Of a stretch of DNA of 64,000 nucleotides, positions 50,798-58,942 are shown piece after piece (position 1 is the stretch's first letter; every line of letters starts with the position of its first letter). The stretch lies in contig NZ_WHNP01000029.1 of NCBI RefSeq assembly GCF_009362735.1, positions 1 through 64,000 of the forward strand, read 5' to 3'. Source of the DNA: Paraburkholderia franconis (GTDB lineage Bacteria; Pseudomonadota; Gammaproteobacteria; Burkholderiales; Burkholderiaceae). The translations under genes were made by a program, and so were the position numbers. Under the pieces are notes generated by a model that saw only the letters and a list, made by a program, of their open reading frames with translations, was not told the DNA's origin and did not search any database.

Positions 50798-52435
50798 CTA
50801 TGAACGCACGCCTAGAATCAGGTCCGCGCCCTTCTCCGCTATCATCAACGTTGCAGCGTAGGTGTTCCCAGATGTAATCGACGGCATGATCGAAGCGTCG
50901 ATTACGCGGAGGTGTTCAAGCCCATGTACGCACAGCGTATCGTCGACGACTGCCATCGGATCGGATTTCGGGCCCATACGGGCAGTTCCGACCAGGTGAT
51001 AGCCTGTCGATCCGTTGTGCTTGCAGAACTCCAACATCTGCTCGTCGGTGCTTACGTTAATTCCCGGGACAGTTTCTTCGACGAGATATTTCGAGAGCGT
51101 TGAAGAATGAAGGAGTCCGCGAATGATCTTCATCCCCGCGACCATCACCTCCTGATCCACAGTGTGCTGAAGATAGTTGGGTTGAATGACCGGGTCCTCA
51201 AATACATTGGTCGATCGAGCGTGCACGTAGCCACGGCTCAAGGGGCGGTGCTGCCACCATCCGCCAGTGACCCCGGGGTAATCGTCCAGTACATAGTGTT
51301 TGCCTTCCTTATAGCTACCGGGAACGAATACACACTGCAAATCGGGCGTCTCTACGTTCGCCGCTGACTTACAAAAGAGATGAGCCTGGGAAGGCGTCAA
51401 GGTCAGCACGCTGGGCTTCTTCGCCAGCCAGCGCATCACTTGCCAGCCCAATCGTATCCCGCGCGCCATTTCGTTCAGGGTCGTGGTACCCGGCCGGGCG
51501 CGCATGACTAATCGCGCAGAATAGTGGTCGCTCAAGTTTGCGCCAACGCCCGGCAGGTCATGAACGATGGGAACGCCCAGCTCCGACAGTAGCGCAGCCG
51601 GCCCCACTCCTGAGATCTGCAGCAGGCGCGCCGTGTTTGCCGTGCCCGCCGATATGATCACCTCGCGGCGTGCCTTTACGACTGTTTCTTCCTCACCCTG
51701 ACGCCGAATGAACGCGACGCCGACAGCACGCTTACCTTCGAACAGGATGCGCTTTGCACGCACGCCCGAAAGCAGTTCAACGTTGCCGCGCTTCAGTGCC
51801 GGCGCCAGGAATGCTACGGCTGCGCTCACACGGTAGCCGTTCTCGATCGTGCGCTGGAAATAGCCGACGCCTTCCTGATCACCCGAGTTGTAATCCGGGT
51901 TGCGCTTGTGACCGGCCGCAACGGCCGCCTCTATGAACGTTTCCGAGATAGGATGAAACCAATCCATGGGCGTCACGGGAATCGGCCCCGACCGACCGCG
52001 AGTTGTACCATTCGTCCCATTGCCGGTATAGCGCTCGAATCGGTTGAAGTAGCGCAATACGTCGTTGTAGCCCCACCCCCGGTTGCCCAGCGATTCCCAG
52101 TGGTCAAAGTCTTCGGGCTGGCCGCGTACGATCATCATGCCGTTAATCGAACTTGACCCGCCGATGACGCGCCCTTGCGTGGTGGAGATCTTCCGGCCGC
52201 CGCTGCCTTCCGACGGCTCCGTTTTGAATTGCCAAGTAATTTCCGGTTGTGTCAACGTCTTGACGAAACCTGAAGGAATTCGAACGTACGGCCGCAGATC
52301 ACTTCGTCCGGCCTCGAGCACGCAAACCCTGACCTGCGGATCCTCTGCGAGCCGAGCCGCCAGGATTGATCCGGCTGACCCGCCGCCGACGATCACATAA
52401 TCGTAGGTTTGGGCATTTGCACTGATTGCGTTCAC
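50798..52435 (-). CDS. GMC-family flavin oxidoreductase (choline dehydrogenase-like)
   Basis: This 545-residue FAD enzyme has the dinucleotide fold YDYVIVGGGSAGSILAARLA, the GMC signature GRVIGGSSSINGMMIVRGQP, a second signature VIISAGTANTARLLQISGVG and the catalytic His in STGYHLVGTARMG. GMC enzymes oxidise alcohols, including choline and polyols. GTG at 52435 is preferred because AGGAGAGAGA precedes it; a GTG at 52516 would add 27 basic residues and has a poor ribosome site. A near-perfect LysR-type dyad and a promoter block shared with the mal operon lie upstream. It may therefore supply an aldehyde to the ALDH at 37713. Confidence 0.9.
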   Translation of the reverse strand: MNAISANAQTYDYVIVGGGSAGSILAARLAEDPQVRVCVLEAGRSDLRPYVRIPSGFVKTLTQPEITWQFKTEPSEGSGGRKISTTQGRVIGGSSSINGMMIVRGQPEDFDHWESLGNRGWGYNDVLRYFNRFERYTGNGTNGTTRGRSGPIPVTPMDWFHPISETFIEAAVAAGHKRNPDYNSGDQEGVGYFQRTIENGYRVSAAVAFLAPALKRGNVELLSGVRAKRILFEGKRAVGVAFIRRQGEEETVVKARREVIISAGTANTARLLQISGVGPAALLSELGVPIVHDLPGVGANLSDHYSARLVMRARPGTTTLNEMARGIRLGWQVMRWLAKKPSVLTLTPSQAHLFCKSAANVETPDLQCVFVPGSYKEGKHYVLDDYPGVTGGWWQHRPLSRGYVHARSTNVFEDPVIQPNYLQHTVDQEVMVAGMKIIRGLLHSSTLSKYLVEETVPGINVSTDEQMLEFCKHNGSTGYHLVGTARMGPKSDPMAVVDDTLCVHGLEHLRVIDASIMPSITSGNTYAATLMIAEKGADLILGVRS

Positions 52436-52574
52436 TCTCTCTCCTATCCGTTCCGCCATTAGCGCCGCGTTCCCGCGCGCTGCGTTGCACTTTCGCTTGC
52501 AGGAGGACTTCGCCACCTCGCGAAGAAATCTTACGGGCGCTCCATCATGGGAAAAAGAGATTTAAATTTATCTA

Positions 52575-52595
52575 TAGATGCAAAAGTTGCATCTA
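52575..52595. promoter_or_regulatory. LysR-type box 3, perfect dyad upstream of GMC gene
   Basis: TAGATGCAA-AAG-TTGCATCTA is a perfect 9-bp dyad with a T-N11-A core. With its flank from 52553, 36 of 44 positions match the block at 39436-39479. It is 140 bases upstream of the GMC GTG at 52435. The match to boxes 39460 and 39616 suggests one regulator for both operons. Confidence 0.7.
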
Positions 52596-52940
52596 AGCCG
52601 TCGGTAGATACTAACCCTAATCTCGGCCTCTATCGAGCGACGCAGATACAGCACGGGATGCCGCGCAACTCAATGCTCGCGACAGCGGCGACTATTTTCA
52701 GTACGATCAAGGCCGCCTCATCATTACATGCAAATTTTTCACTCCGGAACTCGCCCGGTCGGCCTGCACTGGTAGTGGGCAGGATCACGCGAGACGCGGG
52801 CACGAAGCCGGCTCAGCCGTGCCTACTCGGTCCGTAAGGCCAAATGAAGTCGGGAAGACAATGGGCGTAGCGCTCGGCGCGCGCCGTTCGGTGGGTGAAT
52901 TCCGTCAGAAAAACGCAAAGGCACGAGTCACGGCGCGTCG
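52596..52940. other. Gap between GMC promoter and AraC copy 2
   Basis: The sequence beyond the dyad holds no recognisable gene. Short frames on both strands lack domain signal. No T-run terminator for the AraC gene was seen. Confidence 0.3.
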
Positions 52941-53849
52941 TCAGTTCCCTTTCATTACGTGCGACCAGCGCGTCGGCGTATCCCCGGTGACCTGCCTGAA
53001 CACCTTCGAGAAGTGGCTTTGGCTTGAAAATCCACAAGCAGTTGCGATTTCCGCAAGCGGTAACTGATCTGCTCTCAGTAAGGTCATCGCCCGTTCCGTG
53101 CGCTGCGCCATCAGCCAGCGATGCGGCGTTTCACCGACTTCCTCCCTGAACGCGCGCGCAAAGTGTCTTACGCTAAGGCCCGCGACTTCCGCCAAAGCAG
53201 CAATATCAATCTCCTGATGCAAGTGTGCTTCGACATACTCGAAGATACGTTTCAGCCGCCAGTTAGGAAGCGAAATGTACTTCATCGGACGATCAAGAGC
53301 TCCAGCCAGTTGCAAAAGGTGTGCAACCAGTGTGGTCAACGCGCCGTCAACCAAAAGCCGATCAGTGGCGTGACCTCTAGCAGTCCCCTCCCACAGCCGC
53401 GTCATCAAAGGCGGCATAAATGAGTCTTCCCAGGTCGATTGCGAAAGAGGAAGGAACGTTTCAGTAAGCTGGTCGGGTGCGGCGGGACCGAGGATCCGAC
53501 GAACCGTTGACGACGGGATGGTCAGGAGGAGCAATCGGCGCGAGCCTGTAACTCTCCATCGGCTGGTGTTGTCTGCCGGAAGAACAAGCATCCGACCCGG
53601 GGCCGCTGCGTCATTGCGCCAGCCATATCCCATGTCCCACGCCCAAGTGTTGTTGGGTGAAGCCGAGAGCGGCAACGCAACTACTGTCTCTGGAACGCTA
53701 GGATCAACAAACTCATGATCCCCCTGTTCGACGGTGATCATGTGAAAGTTCAAACGACCCGGAGAGTCACGGTGTTCTTGTGGAAATATTGAGTACGGCG
53801 ACTTCCGGTAGAAGTCAGCATATCGAATCCAGTCTTCGGTTTGCCTCAT
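52941..53849 (-). CDS. AraC-family regulator, copy 2
   Basis: This 302-residue protein is collinear with and very similar to copy 1 at 40650 (shared YADF.RKSPY, FPQEHR.SPGRL.FHM, TDRLLVDGALTTLVA, EVGETPHRWLM). Its ligand domain and both helix-turn-helix units (AALAEVAGLSVRHFARAFRE; LAEIATACGFSSQSHFSKVF) are complete. ATG at 53849 is chosen because AGGAACAGG precedes it and the longer frame (from 53933) is unlike copy 1. It is divergent from the cyclase-permease-porin unit, which it probably controls. Confidence 0.88.
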   Translation of the reverse strand: MRQTEDWIRYADFYRKSPYSIFPQEHRDSPGRLNFHMITVEQGDHEFVDPSVPETVVALPLSASPNNTWAWDMGYGWRNDAAAPGRMLVLPADNTSRWRVTGSRRLLLLTIPSSTVRRILGPAAPDQLTETFLPLSQSTWEDSFMPPLMTRLWEGTARGHATDRLLVDGALTTLVAHLLQLAGALDRPMKYISLPNWRLKRIFEYVEAHLHQEIDIAALAEVAGLSVRHFARAFREEVGETPHRWLMAQRTERAMTLLRADQLPLAEIATACGFSSQSHFSKVFRQVTGDTPTRWSHVMKGN

Positions 53850-54420
53850 GATGCCTGTTCCTATGTGGCGCGGGAATCCACCACCCTGGCGAATCGCAAC
53901 ACAGCCAACGAAAGCTGTCAAGCGCCTGCTCACCGCCGTGTCGATTACATACTACTTAAAACCGCAACGTATGAACTGAAAGGTTTATCTTACGTTTTCC
54001 TTTTACCAAATATAGGGAAATAATGGTCTTCCCTAACTTCCGATTTATTTAAAACGGTCGTCATTTTGACGTTTCAGCCATCCTGGACGTCGTTTTCAAA
54101 AAATGCCTTTTGGCACATTGACGCGCTTCGTCGCCATCCTCTAAGTTCAATTCCACTGCTCGGGCGGCAATAAATCTTCGAATGCTGTAAGCAAAGAGTC
54201 GCTGCTTCCCCTCGACGGTGACCAACAAAGCGACGTCAGTTCAAAACGTTCGTTTGTAGAAGCATTTTCGGCTTCAGACCACATCCCAGCGCGCGATGAC
54301 TTCCGACCCCTAGCACGATCAGATGTAGCGTTAAAGTAGCCGTAGTTAGTAGTCCTATTATCAGACTGGCAAAGACATCGTCGAAACAGCCATTCAATAC
54401 CTGAAGTCTTGGAGACAAAG
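53850..54420. promoter_or_regulatory. Long divergent promoter region, AraC copy 2 / cyclase gene
   Basis: The 570 bases are AT-rich around 53950-54060 and hold no gene. A perfect dyad CGTCA-TTT-TGACG lies at 54059-54071. GGAGACAAAG precedes the cyclase start. The dyad is a candidate regulatory site; its regulator is unknown. Confidence 0.4.
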
Positions 54421-55200
54421 ATGGGATCCACCACCGCCACCGAAATTCTCGCGTCACTCGGTACCAATCCGTTTTGGACGCTTCACGAAATCCTGAAGAC
54501 TGGCCGCTGGGTCGACTTGAGCCACACGGCAGATGAATCGACCCCGCTCTGGTCCAAGTTCACCAAAATGAGCCGCAGTACGCTTTTCAATCTGGAGGAG
54601 CACGGCTTTCAGGCACATGTCTTTACCCATGTCGGACAATGGGGCACGCACGTCGATCCGCCCTCGCATTTCCACGGCGATTTGAGGTCTCTGGATCAGT
54701 TGGCGGTTCGTGAGCAGTTCCTGCCGCTAGTCGTTATCGACATCCACGCTAAAGTCGCTGCGAACCCCGATTACACGGTCTCAATGGATGACGTCAAGGA
54801 TTGGGAGCTCCGCAATGGCGCGATCCCGCGCGGAGCCTTTGTTGCTCTGCGAACCGATTGGTCGAAACGCTGGCCCGACCACGTTAGCATGATGAACCTC
54901 GACGCGGACGGTGTCTCGCATACACCAGGATGGAGTCGCGAGGTCATCGACTACCTGTTTGACAGTCGGGACGCGACGGCTTGCGGTCATGAAACTCTCG
55001 ATACAGACCCTGGCGCAGCAACCTCCCGCTCGGACTTTTCTCTCGAGACTCTCGTCCTATCTAAGGACCGGTACCAGGTCGAACTGCTTGCCAACTTGAG
55101 CGATGTGCCTGAGGCCGGCGGGGTTGTCGTCGTCGCATTCCCGAAAGTCGCGGGGGCTACCGGCTTCCCCGCACGGGTATTTGCCATCGCACCACTCTGA
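54421..55200 (+). CDS. Cyclase-family hydrolase (kynurenine formamidase-like)
   Basis: This 259-residue metallohydrolase of the cyclase family (PF04199) has the metal motif HVGQWGTHVDPPSHFHGD, the hallmark HxGTHxDxPxH. Other segments are GRWVDLSHTADESTPLW, PRGAFVALRTDW and ACGHETLDTDPGAA, near the active site. Members hydrolyse N-formylkynurenine, isatin and similar amides. Genes for tryptophan breakdown are absent, so an amide or lactam substrate is more general. ATG at 54421 (MGSTTATE) is chosen since GGAGACAAAG precedes it. It is followed after 52 bases by an APC permease. Confidence 0.85.
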   Translation: MGSTTATEILASLGTNPFWTLHEILKTGRWVDLSHTADESTPLWSKFTKMSRSTLFNLEEHGFQAHVFTHVGQWGTHVDPPSHFHGDLRSLDQLAVREQFLPLVVIDIHAKVAANPDYTVSMDDVKDWELRNGAIPRGAFVALRTDWSKRWPDHVSMMNLDADGVSHTPGWSREVIDYLFDSRDATACGHETLDTDPGAATSRSDFSLETLVLSKDRYQVELLANLSDVPEAGGVVVVAFPKVAGATGFPARVFAIAPL

Positions 55201-55252
55201 GCACGATCCAGCACCGTCGTAATTCGACTCACCTTCCTTGAAGGAACGCATC

Positions 55253-56593
55253 ATGTCTACAGATTCTTTCGGCTACAAGCAGGAACTTCAGCGAAGCCTT
55301 ACCTTCGCTGACCTGGTCATCTACGGGATCGTCTTCATGATCCCAATTGCGCCCTTTGCGATCTACGGCTATGTCTCCGATGCGTCGGGCGGGATGGTTC
55401 CGCTCGCGTACATCATCGGGATGGTCGCCATGTTCTTCACCGCACTGAGTTACAAAGTACTCTCCGAAGATTTCCCGATCGCCGGCTCGGCTTACGCCTA
55501 TGCTCAGCGCGGTATCGGCGAAACCGCGGGCTTTATCGCGGGTTGGATGCTCATCCTCGACTACCTCCTGATTCCAGCTCTCACCTATGTCGTCGCGGCA
55601 GCTGCTCTTTCGCAGATGTTCGAGATGATTCCCCGATGGGTATGGATTGTCGTGTTTCTGGGGATTGGCACAATCACGAACTACTTCGGCGTTCAAGCTA
55701 CCGCTGCAGTCAACAAGTTTTTCATGTATGCGCAGATGATTGTGTTGGTCATCTTCTCCTTCGTCGGCCTCTGGGCACTCTATCACGGCGTAGGAGCTGG
55801 ACATCTCACGCTTAAGCCGCTCTTCCAGCCTGAAGTCTTTAAAAGCGAACTCGTCTTCTCTGCAGTCTCGGTTTGCGCACTCTCATTTCTCGGCTTTGAC
55901 GCAATCTCCACGCTTGCCGAAGAGGTAAAGGGTGATAGCAAGAAGACCGTTGGTAATGCGACTATCGCAGCACTTTTGCTGGCCGGCGCGCTTTTCGTAT
56001 TGCAAACCTGGATTGCCGGTGACCTCGCAAACGGCATGAAGTTCAAGTCAGCTGATACGGCGTTCTATGAAATCGCAGAACTGGCTGGCGGAAAGCCGCT
56101 TGCGATGCTGACGTCCCTGGCCACCGCCATCACGTTCGGCCTCTCGTGCTCGATCGTCTCCCAGGCTGCAATCGCCCGCCTTCTGTATTCGATGGCTCGT
56201 GACCGCAAGATGCCTGCGATTTTGGCGTCCATCCATCCGAAGCATAAGACACCGAATGTCGCGCTGATCCTGATCGCTGTTATCTCGCTGGCAATCTCGC
56301 TCGGGTTTCTTGATCACCTCGACACGCTGACGAACTTCGTGAACTTTGGTGCGTTGACTGGCTTCATGATCCTGCACATTACTGTGGTTGTCCACTACGT
56401 CGGCCGCAAACACTCCCGGTCCCTGTTCAAACACCTGGTCTCCCCTGTAGCTGGCTTCTGCATTCTCGGTTATGTCCTCTATTCGATGGGCGCAGCCACC
56501 TGGGAGCTGGGTGTGAGCTGGTTCGGCGTAGGCATCGTGTATTACCTAGTCCTCACCCGCGTTCTGCGCCGCGACATTCGTCTCGAAGTGTAG
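55253..56593 (+). CDS. APC-superfamily amino-acid/amine permease
   Basis: This 446-residue permease has about 12 membrane segments. It starts MSTDSFGYKQELQRSLTFAD and contains VIYGIVFMIPIAPFAIYGYV, YKVLSEDFPIAGSAYAYAQR and LSFLGFDAISTLAEEVKGDS, typical of the basic amino acid/polyamine/putrescine branch rather than the CycA type at 23057 and 49082. AAGGAA precedes the ATG at 55253. Between cyclase and porin it suggests import of the cyclase substrate or product. Confidence 0.9.
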   Translation: MSTDSFGYKQELQRSLTFADLVIYGIVFMIPIAPFAIYGYVSDASGGMVPLAYIIGMVAMFFTALSYKVLSEDFPIAGSAYAYAQRGIGETAGFIAGWMLILDYLLIPALTYVVAAAALSQMFEMIPRWVWIVVFLGIGTITNYFGVQATAAVNKFFMYAQMIVLVIFSFVGLWALYHGVGAGHLTLKPLFQPEVFKSELVFSAVSVCALSFLGFDAISTLAEEVKGDSKKTVGNATIAALLLAGALFVLQTWIAGDLANGMKFKSADTAFYEIAELAGGKPLAMLTSLATAITFGLSCSIVSQAAIARLLYSMARDRKMPAILASIHPKHKTPNVALILIAVISLAISLGFLDHLDTLTNFVNFGALTGFMILHITVVVHYVGRKHSRSLFKHLVSPVAGFCILGYVLYSMGAATWELGVSWFGVGIVYYLVLTRVLRRDIRLEV

Positions 56594-56705
56594 AGATTAA
56601 AGCGGATTTGCCTGGGCATGCGAAGCGTCTTTCCGGCGCGCCCAGGTGTGATAGTCAAAACTTCAATAAACAACGACATTCAAAAAGTATCTGGAGATTT
56701 GCCAA

Positions 56706-57839
56706 GTGAAAAAGTTCGTTTTCCAGTCGTCAGCCCTTTGTCTGGCAGTGCTCGGTTCCCCCGTGCATGCACAAAATAACGTGACGCTCTATGGCATCAT
56801 CGACACGGGGATTGCATACGTACATAACTCTGGTGGAAACAGCACTCAGATCACGACAATGTCCGGCAGTCTCGCAGGCTCCCGCTGGGGTCTTAAGGGT
56901 AACGAGGATCTCGGCGGCGGCCTGAAGGCCATTTTCCAGCTCGAAAACGGCTTCGACCCGACGAATGGAACGTTGGGTCAGGGTAGCCGGATGTTCGGAC
57001 GTCAGGCGTATATCGGTCTCAGCGACGAGAAGCTCGGTACCGTGACATTGGGGCGTCAGTATGACCCGATCGTCGACCAGGTTCAGCCGTTGACGGGTGA
57101 CAACTACTTCGGCGCAATGTTCGCTCCGCCCGGCGACTTCGATAACTACGACAACAGCATTCGCATCAACAATTCAGTGAAGTGGGTGAGCCCCTCCTGG
57201 GGCGGGGTTACCGTTGAAGCTCTCTACTCTTTCGGCGGTGTCGCGGGCTCCGTTGGCTCGGGGCAGACCTACAGTGCTTCCGCCGGGTATAACAACGGTA
57301 CTCTGGGCATCGCTGCCGGTTACATGCACATAGACTACGGCAACGCACGTCTGGTCACGCGCCCCGCCAGCTCGGCCGATTCTTTGTTCAACAGCGCCGT
57401 CAACAGCGCTTATGCATCTGCCCGAAGCGTGAACAGCACGCGGGTCGGCGGCCAATATGTACTGGGGAGCGTGACACTCGGCGCGGCCTACAGCTTTACC
57501 GAGTACAATCCTGACGCTTCGTCGGCTTTCACGTCGTCCGAGAAGTACCAGAATGCATCCGCATTTGGCATCTGGCAGGTCGCCCCGAACTTCTCTCTTG
57601 GCGCGGGATATAACTATACGAAGTCGAGTGGTGACTCGTCTGCCAAATACCACATGTTCAGCCTCGGCGCAGACTACAACCTGAGCAAGCGTACCGACGT
57701 CTACGCAATCGCGGGCTATACGCATGCCTCGGGACAGAACGGTGCAGGCGAGGCCCAAGCGGTTGTAGGTTCCTATGACATCGACGCCGGGAAATCGTCG
57801 CAAGTCATCACCGTCGTGGGATTGCGCCACAGCTTCTGA
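56706..57839 (+). CDS. Gram-negative porin, close twin of the porin at 42403
   Basis: This 377-residue porin matches the one at 42403 through most of its length, with the same total length. The signal peptide is VKKFVFQSSALCLAVLGSPV-HA, then QNNVTLYGIIDTGIAYVHNS. SRWGLKGNEDLGGGLKAIFQ, FGRQAYIGLSDEKLGTVTLG and the terminal Phe (LRHSF) are present. The leader CTGGAGATTTGCCAA before the GTG parallels the twin. It is the last gene of the unit cyclase-permease-porin and is followed by a strong terminator. Confidence 0.93.
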   Translation: MKKFVFQSSALCLAVLGSPVHAQNNVTLYGIIDTGIAYVHNSGGNSTQITTMSGSLAGSRWGLKGNEDLGGGLKAIFQLENGFDPTNGTLGQGSRMFGRQAYIGLSDEKLGTVTLGRQYDPIVDQVQPLTGDNYFGAMFAPPGDFDNYDNSIRINNSVKWVSPSWGGVTVEALYSFGGVAGSVGSGQTYSASAGYNNGTLGIAAGYMHIDYGNARLVTRPASSADSLFNSAVNSAYASARSVNSTRVGGQYVLGSVTLGAAYSFTEYNPDASSAFTSSEKYQNASAFGIWQVAPNFSLGAGYNYTKSSGDSSAKYHMFSLGADYNLSKRTDVYAIAGYTHASGQNGAGEAQAVVGSYDIDAGKSSQVITVVGLRHSF

Positions 57840-57904
57840 TTTTCCCGTCTCAGTATCGTTGGATCTCCGCGCCTTAGCTTGAGATTGCCTGCGAGTGGCG
57901 TTTC

Positions 57905-57946
57905 GCACACGTTGCGGTCGACAACGACCGTACGTGTGCATTTTTT
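57905..57946 (+). terminator. Rho-independent terminator of porin twin
   Basis: GCACACGT (57905-57912) pairs with ACGTGTGC (57932-57939), with an inner CGGTCG/CGACCG stem, then A and six T. It lies 65 bases after the porin stop. Confidence 0.88.
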
Positions 57947-58060
57947 ACCGCAGTTGAGGCAACCATCTATTTTAGCGACGTTGGCTTCTCCATTTTGGAG
58001 ACACTACACGACTCGCTGAACATACAATTTCTGGATGTTCATCTAGTTGGTTGAAACTTC

Positions 58061-58875
58061 ATGGCTTACCTGCGGGACGAAGCGCGCTCCGTCATTACGG
58101 TACCTCATCTGATAGCCATGCGCAGGCGTGGTGAGAGAATCACGATGCTAACGTGCTATGACGCAACCTTCGCGGCGCTCCTGGATCGTGCCGGTGTCGA
58201 TATCGCTTTTATAGGTGACTCACTCGGCAACGTGCTGCAGGGACATTCCAACACGCTTCCCGTAGATATCAATGACATCGCCTATCACACTGCCTGTGTC
58301 GCGCGGGGTACTCGCCGCTGCATGATCGTCGCCGATATTCCTTTCGGCTGCCTGGGCTCTCCAGAAAAGACCTACGGACACGCGGTTCAGTTGATAAGGT
58401 CCGGTGCACATATGGTCAAGCTGGAAGGCGGAGCTTTCCTGTCGAGTACCATCCGTTTCCTCGTGGAACGCTCGATTCCTGTGTGTGCCCATATCGGTCT
58501 CACGCCACAATCGGTTCATGCGCTAGGCGGTTTACCGTGCAAGGCAAGACGGACGTGGCCGCCGCGGGTCTCAGCAAAGACGCACAGGCTGTGGAAGCGG
58601 CCGGTGCACAGCTCCTTGTGTTGGAAGCCGTGCCATCTGGTGTCGCCGCGACCATCACTGACCAAATCCGAATTCCTACCATAGGCATCGGCGCTGGTCC
58701 AAGATGTTCAGGCCAAGTGCTTGTGCTCCATGACATGCTGGGCATATACCCCGGGCAGGCGTCGCGTTTCGTCAAGAATTTTATGAATGGCCAACAAACC
58801 GTCCAGAGCGCCATTCAAGCTTTTGTTCGAGAAGTAAAAGAAGGCATGTTCCCCGGCGAAGAACACTCCTATTGA
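58061..58875 (+). pseudogene. panB: Frameshifted 3-methyl-2-oxobutanoate hydroxymethyltransferase
   Basis: The first frame (58061 to about 58533) encodes the start of PanB: TCYDATFAALLDRAGVDIAF, GDSLGNVLQGHSNTLPV and GAHMVKLEGG. After VHALGG the matching sequence continues in another frame as FTVQGKTDVAAAGLSKDAQA, LLVLEAVPSG and IPTIGIGAGP to the stop at 58875. One missing base in TTT at 58531-58533 accounts for it (GGT-TTT-ACC would restore). Metal and catalytic residues are all present across the two frames, so the loss is recent, or an error in the sequence. The normal reaction is the first step of pantothenate synthesis. No panC is nearby, so this was probably a second copy. Confidence 0.85.
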
Positions 58876-58942
58876 TAGAGGAAATTGCCGTTCACTTCGG
58901 CTCCCTGGCCGCCGCGTCCAGAGAATTGAGCGGTCGCCAATC

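Noticed and set aside
54059..54071. CGTCA-TTT-TGACG as another phased operator
   Set aside because: It is a dyad, but its arms differ from CGCAG/CTGCG and there is no partner 31 bp away.
57174..57941. 255-codon minus-strand frame opposite the porin
   Set aside because: It covers the porin and its terminator and shows no domain signal.
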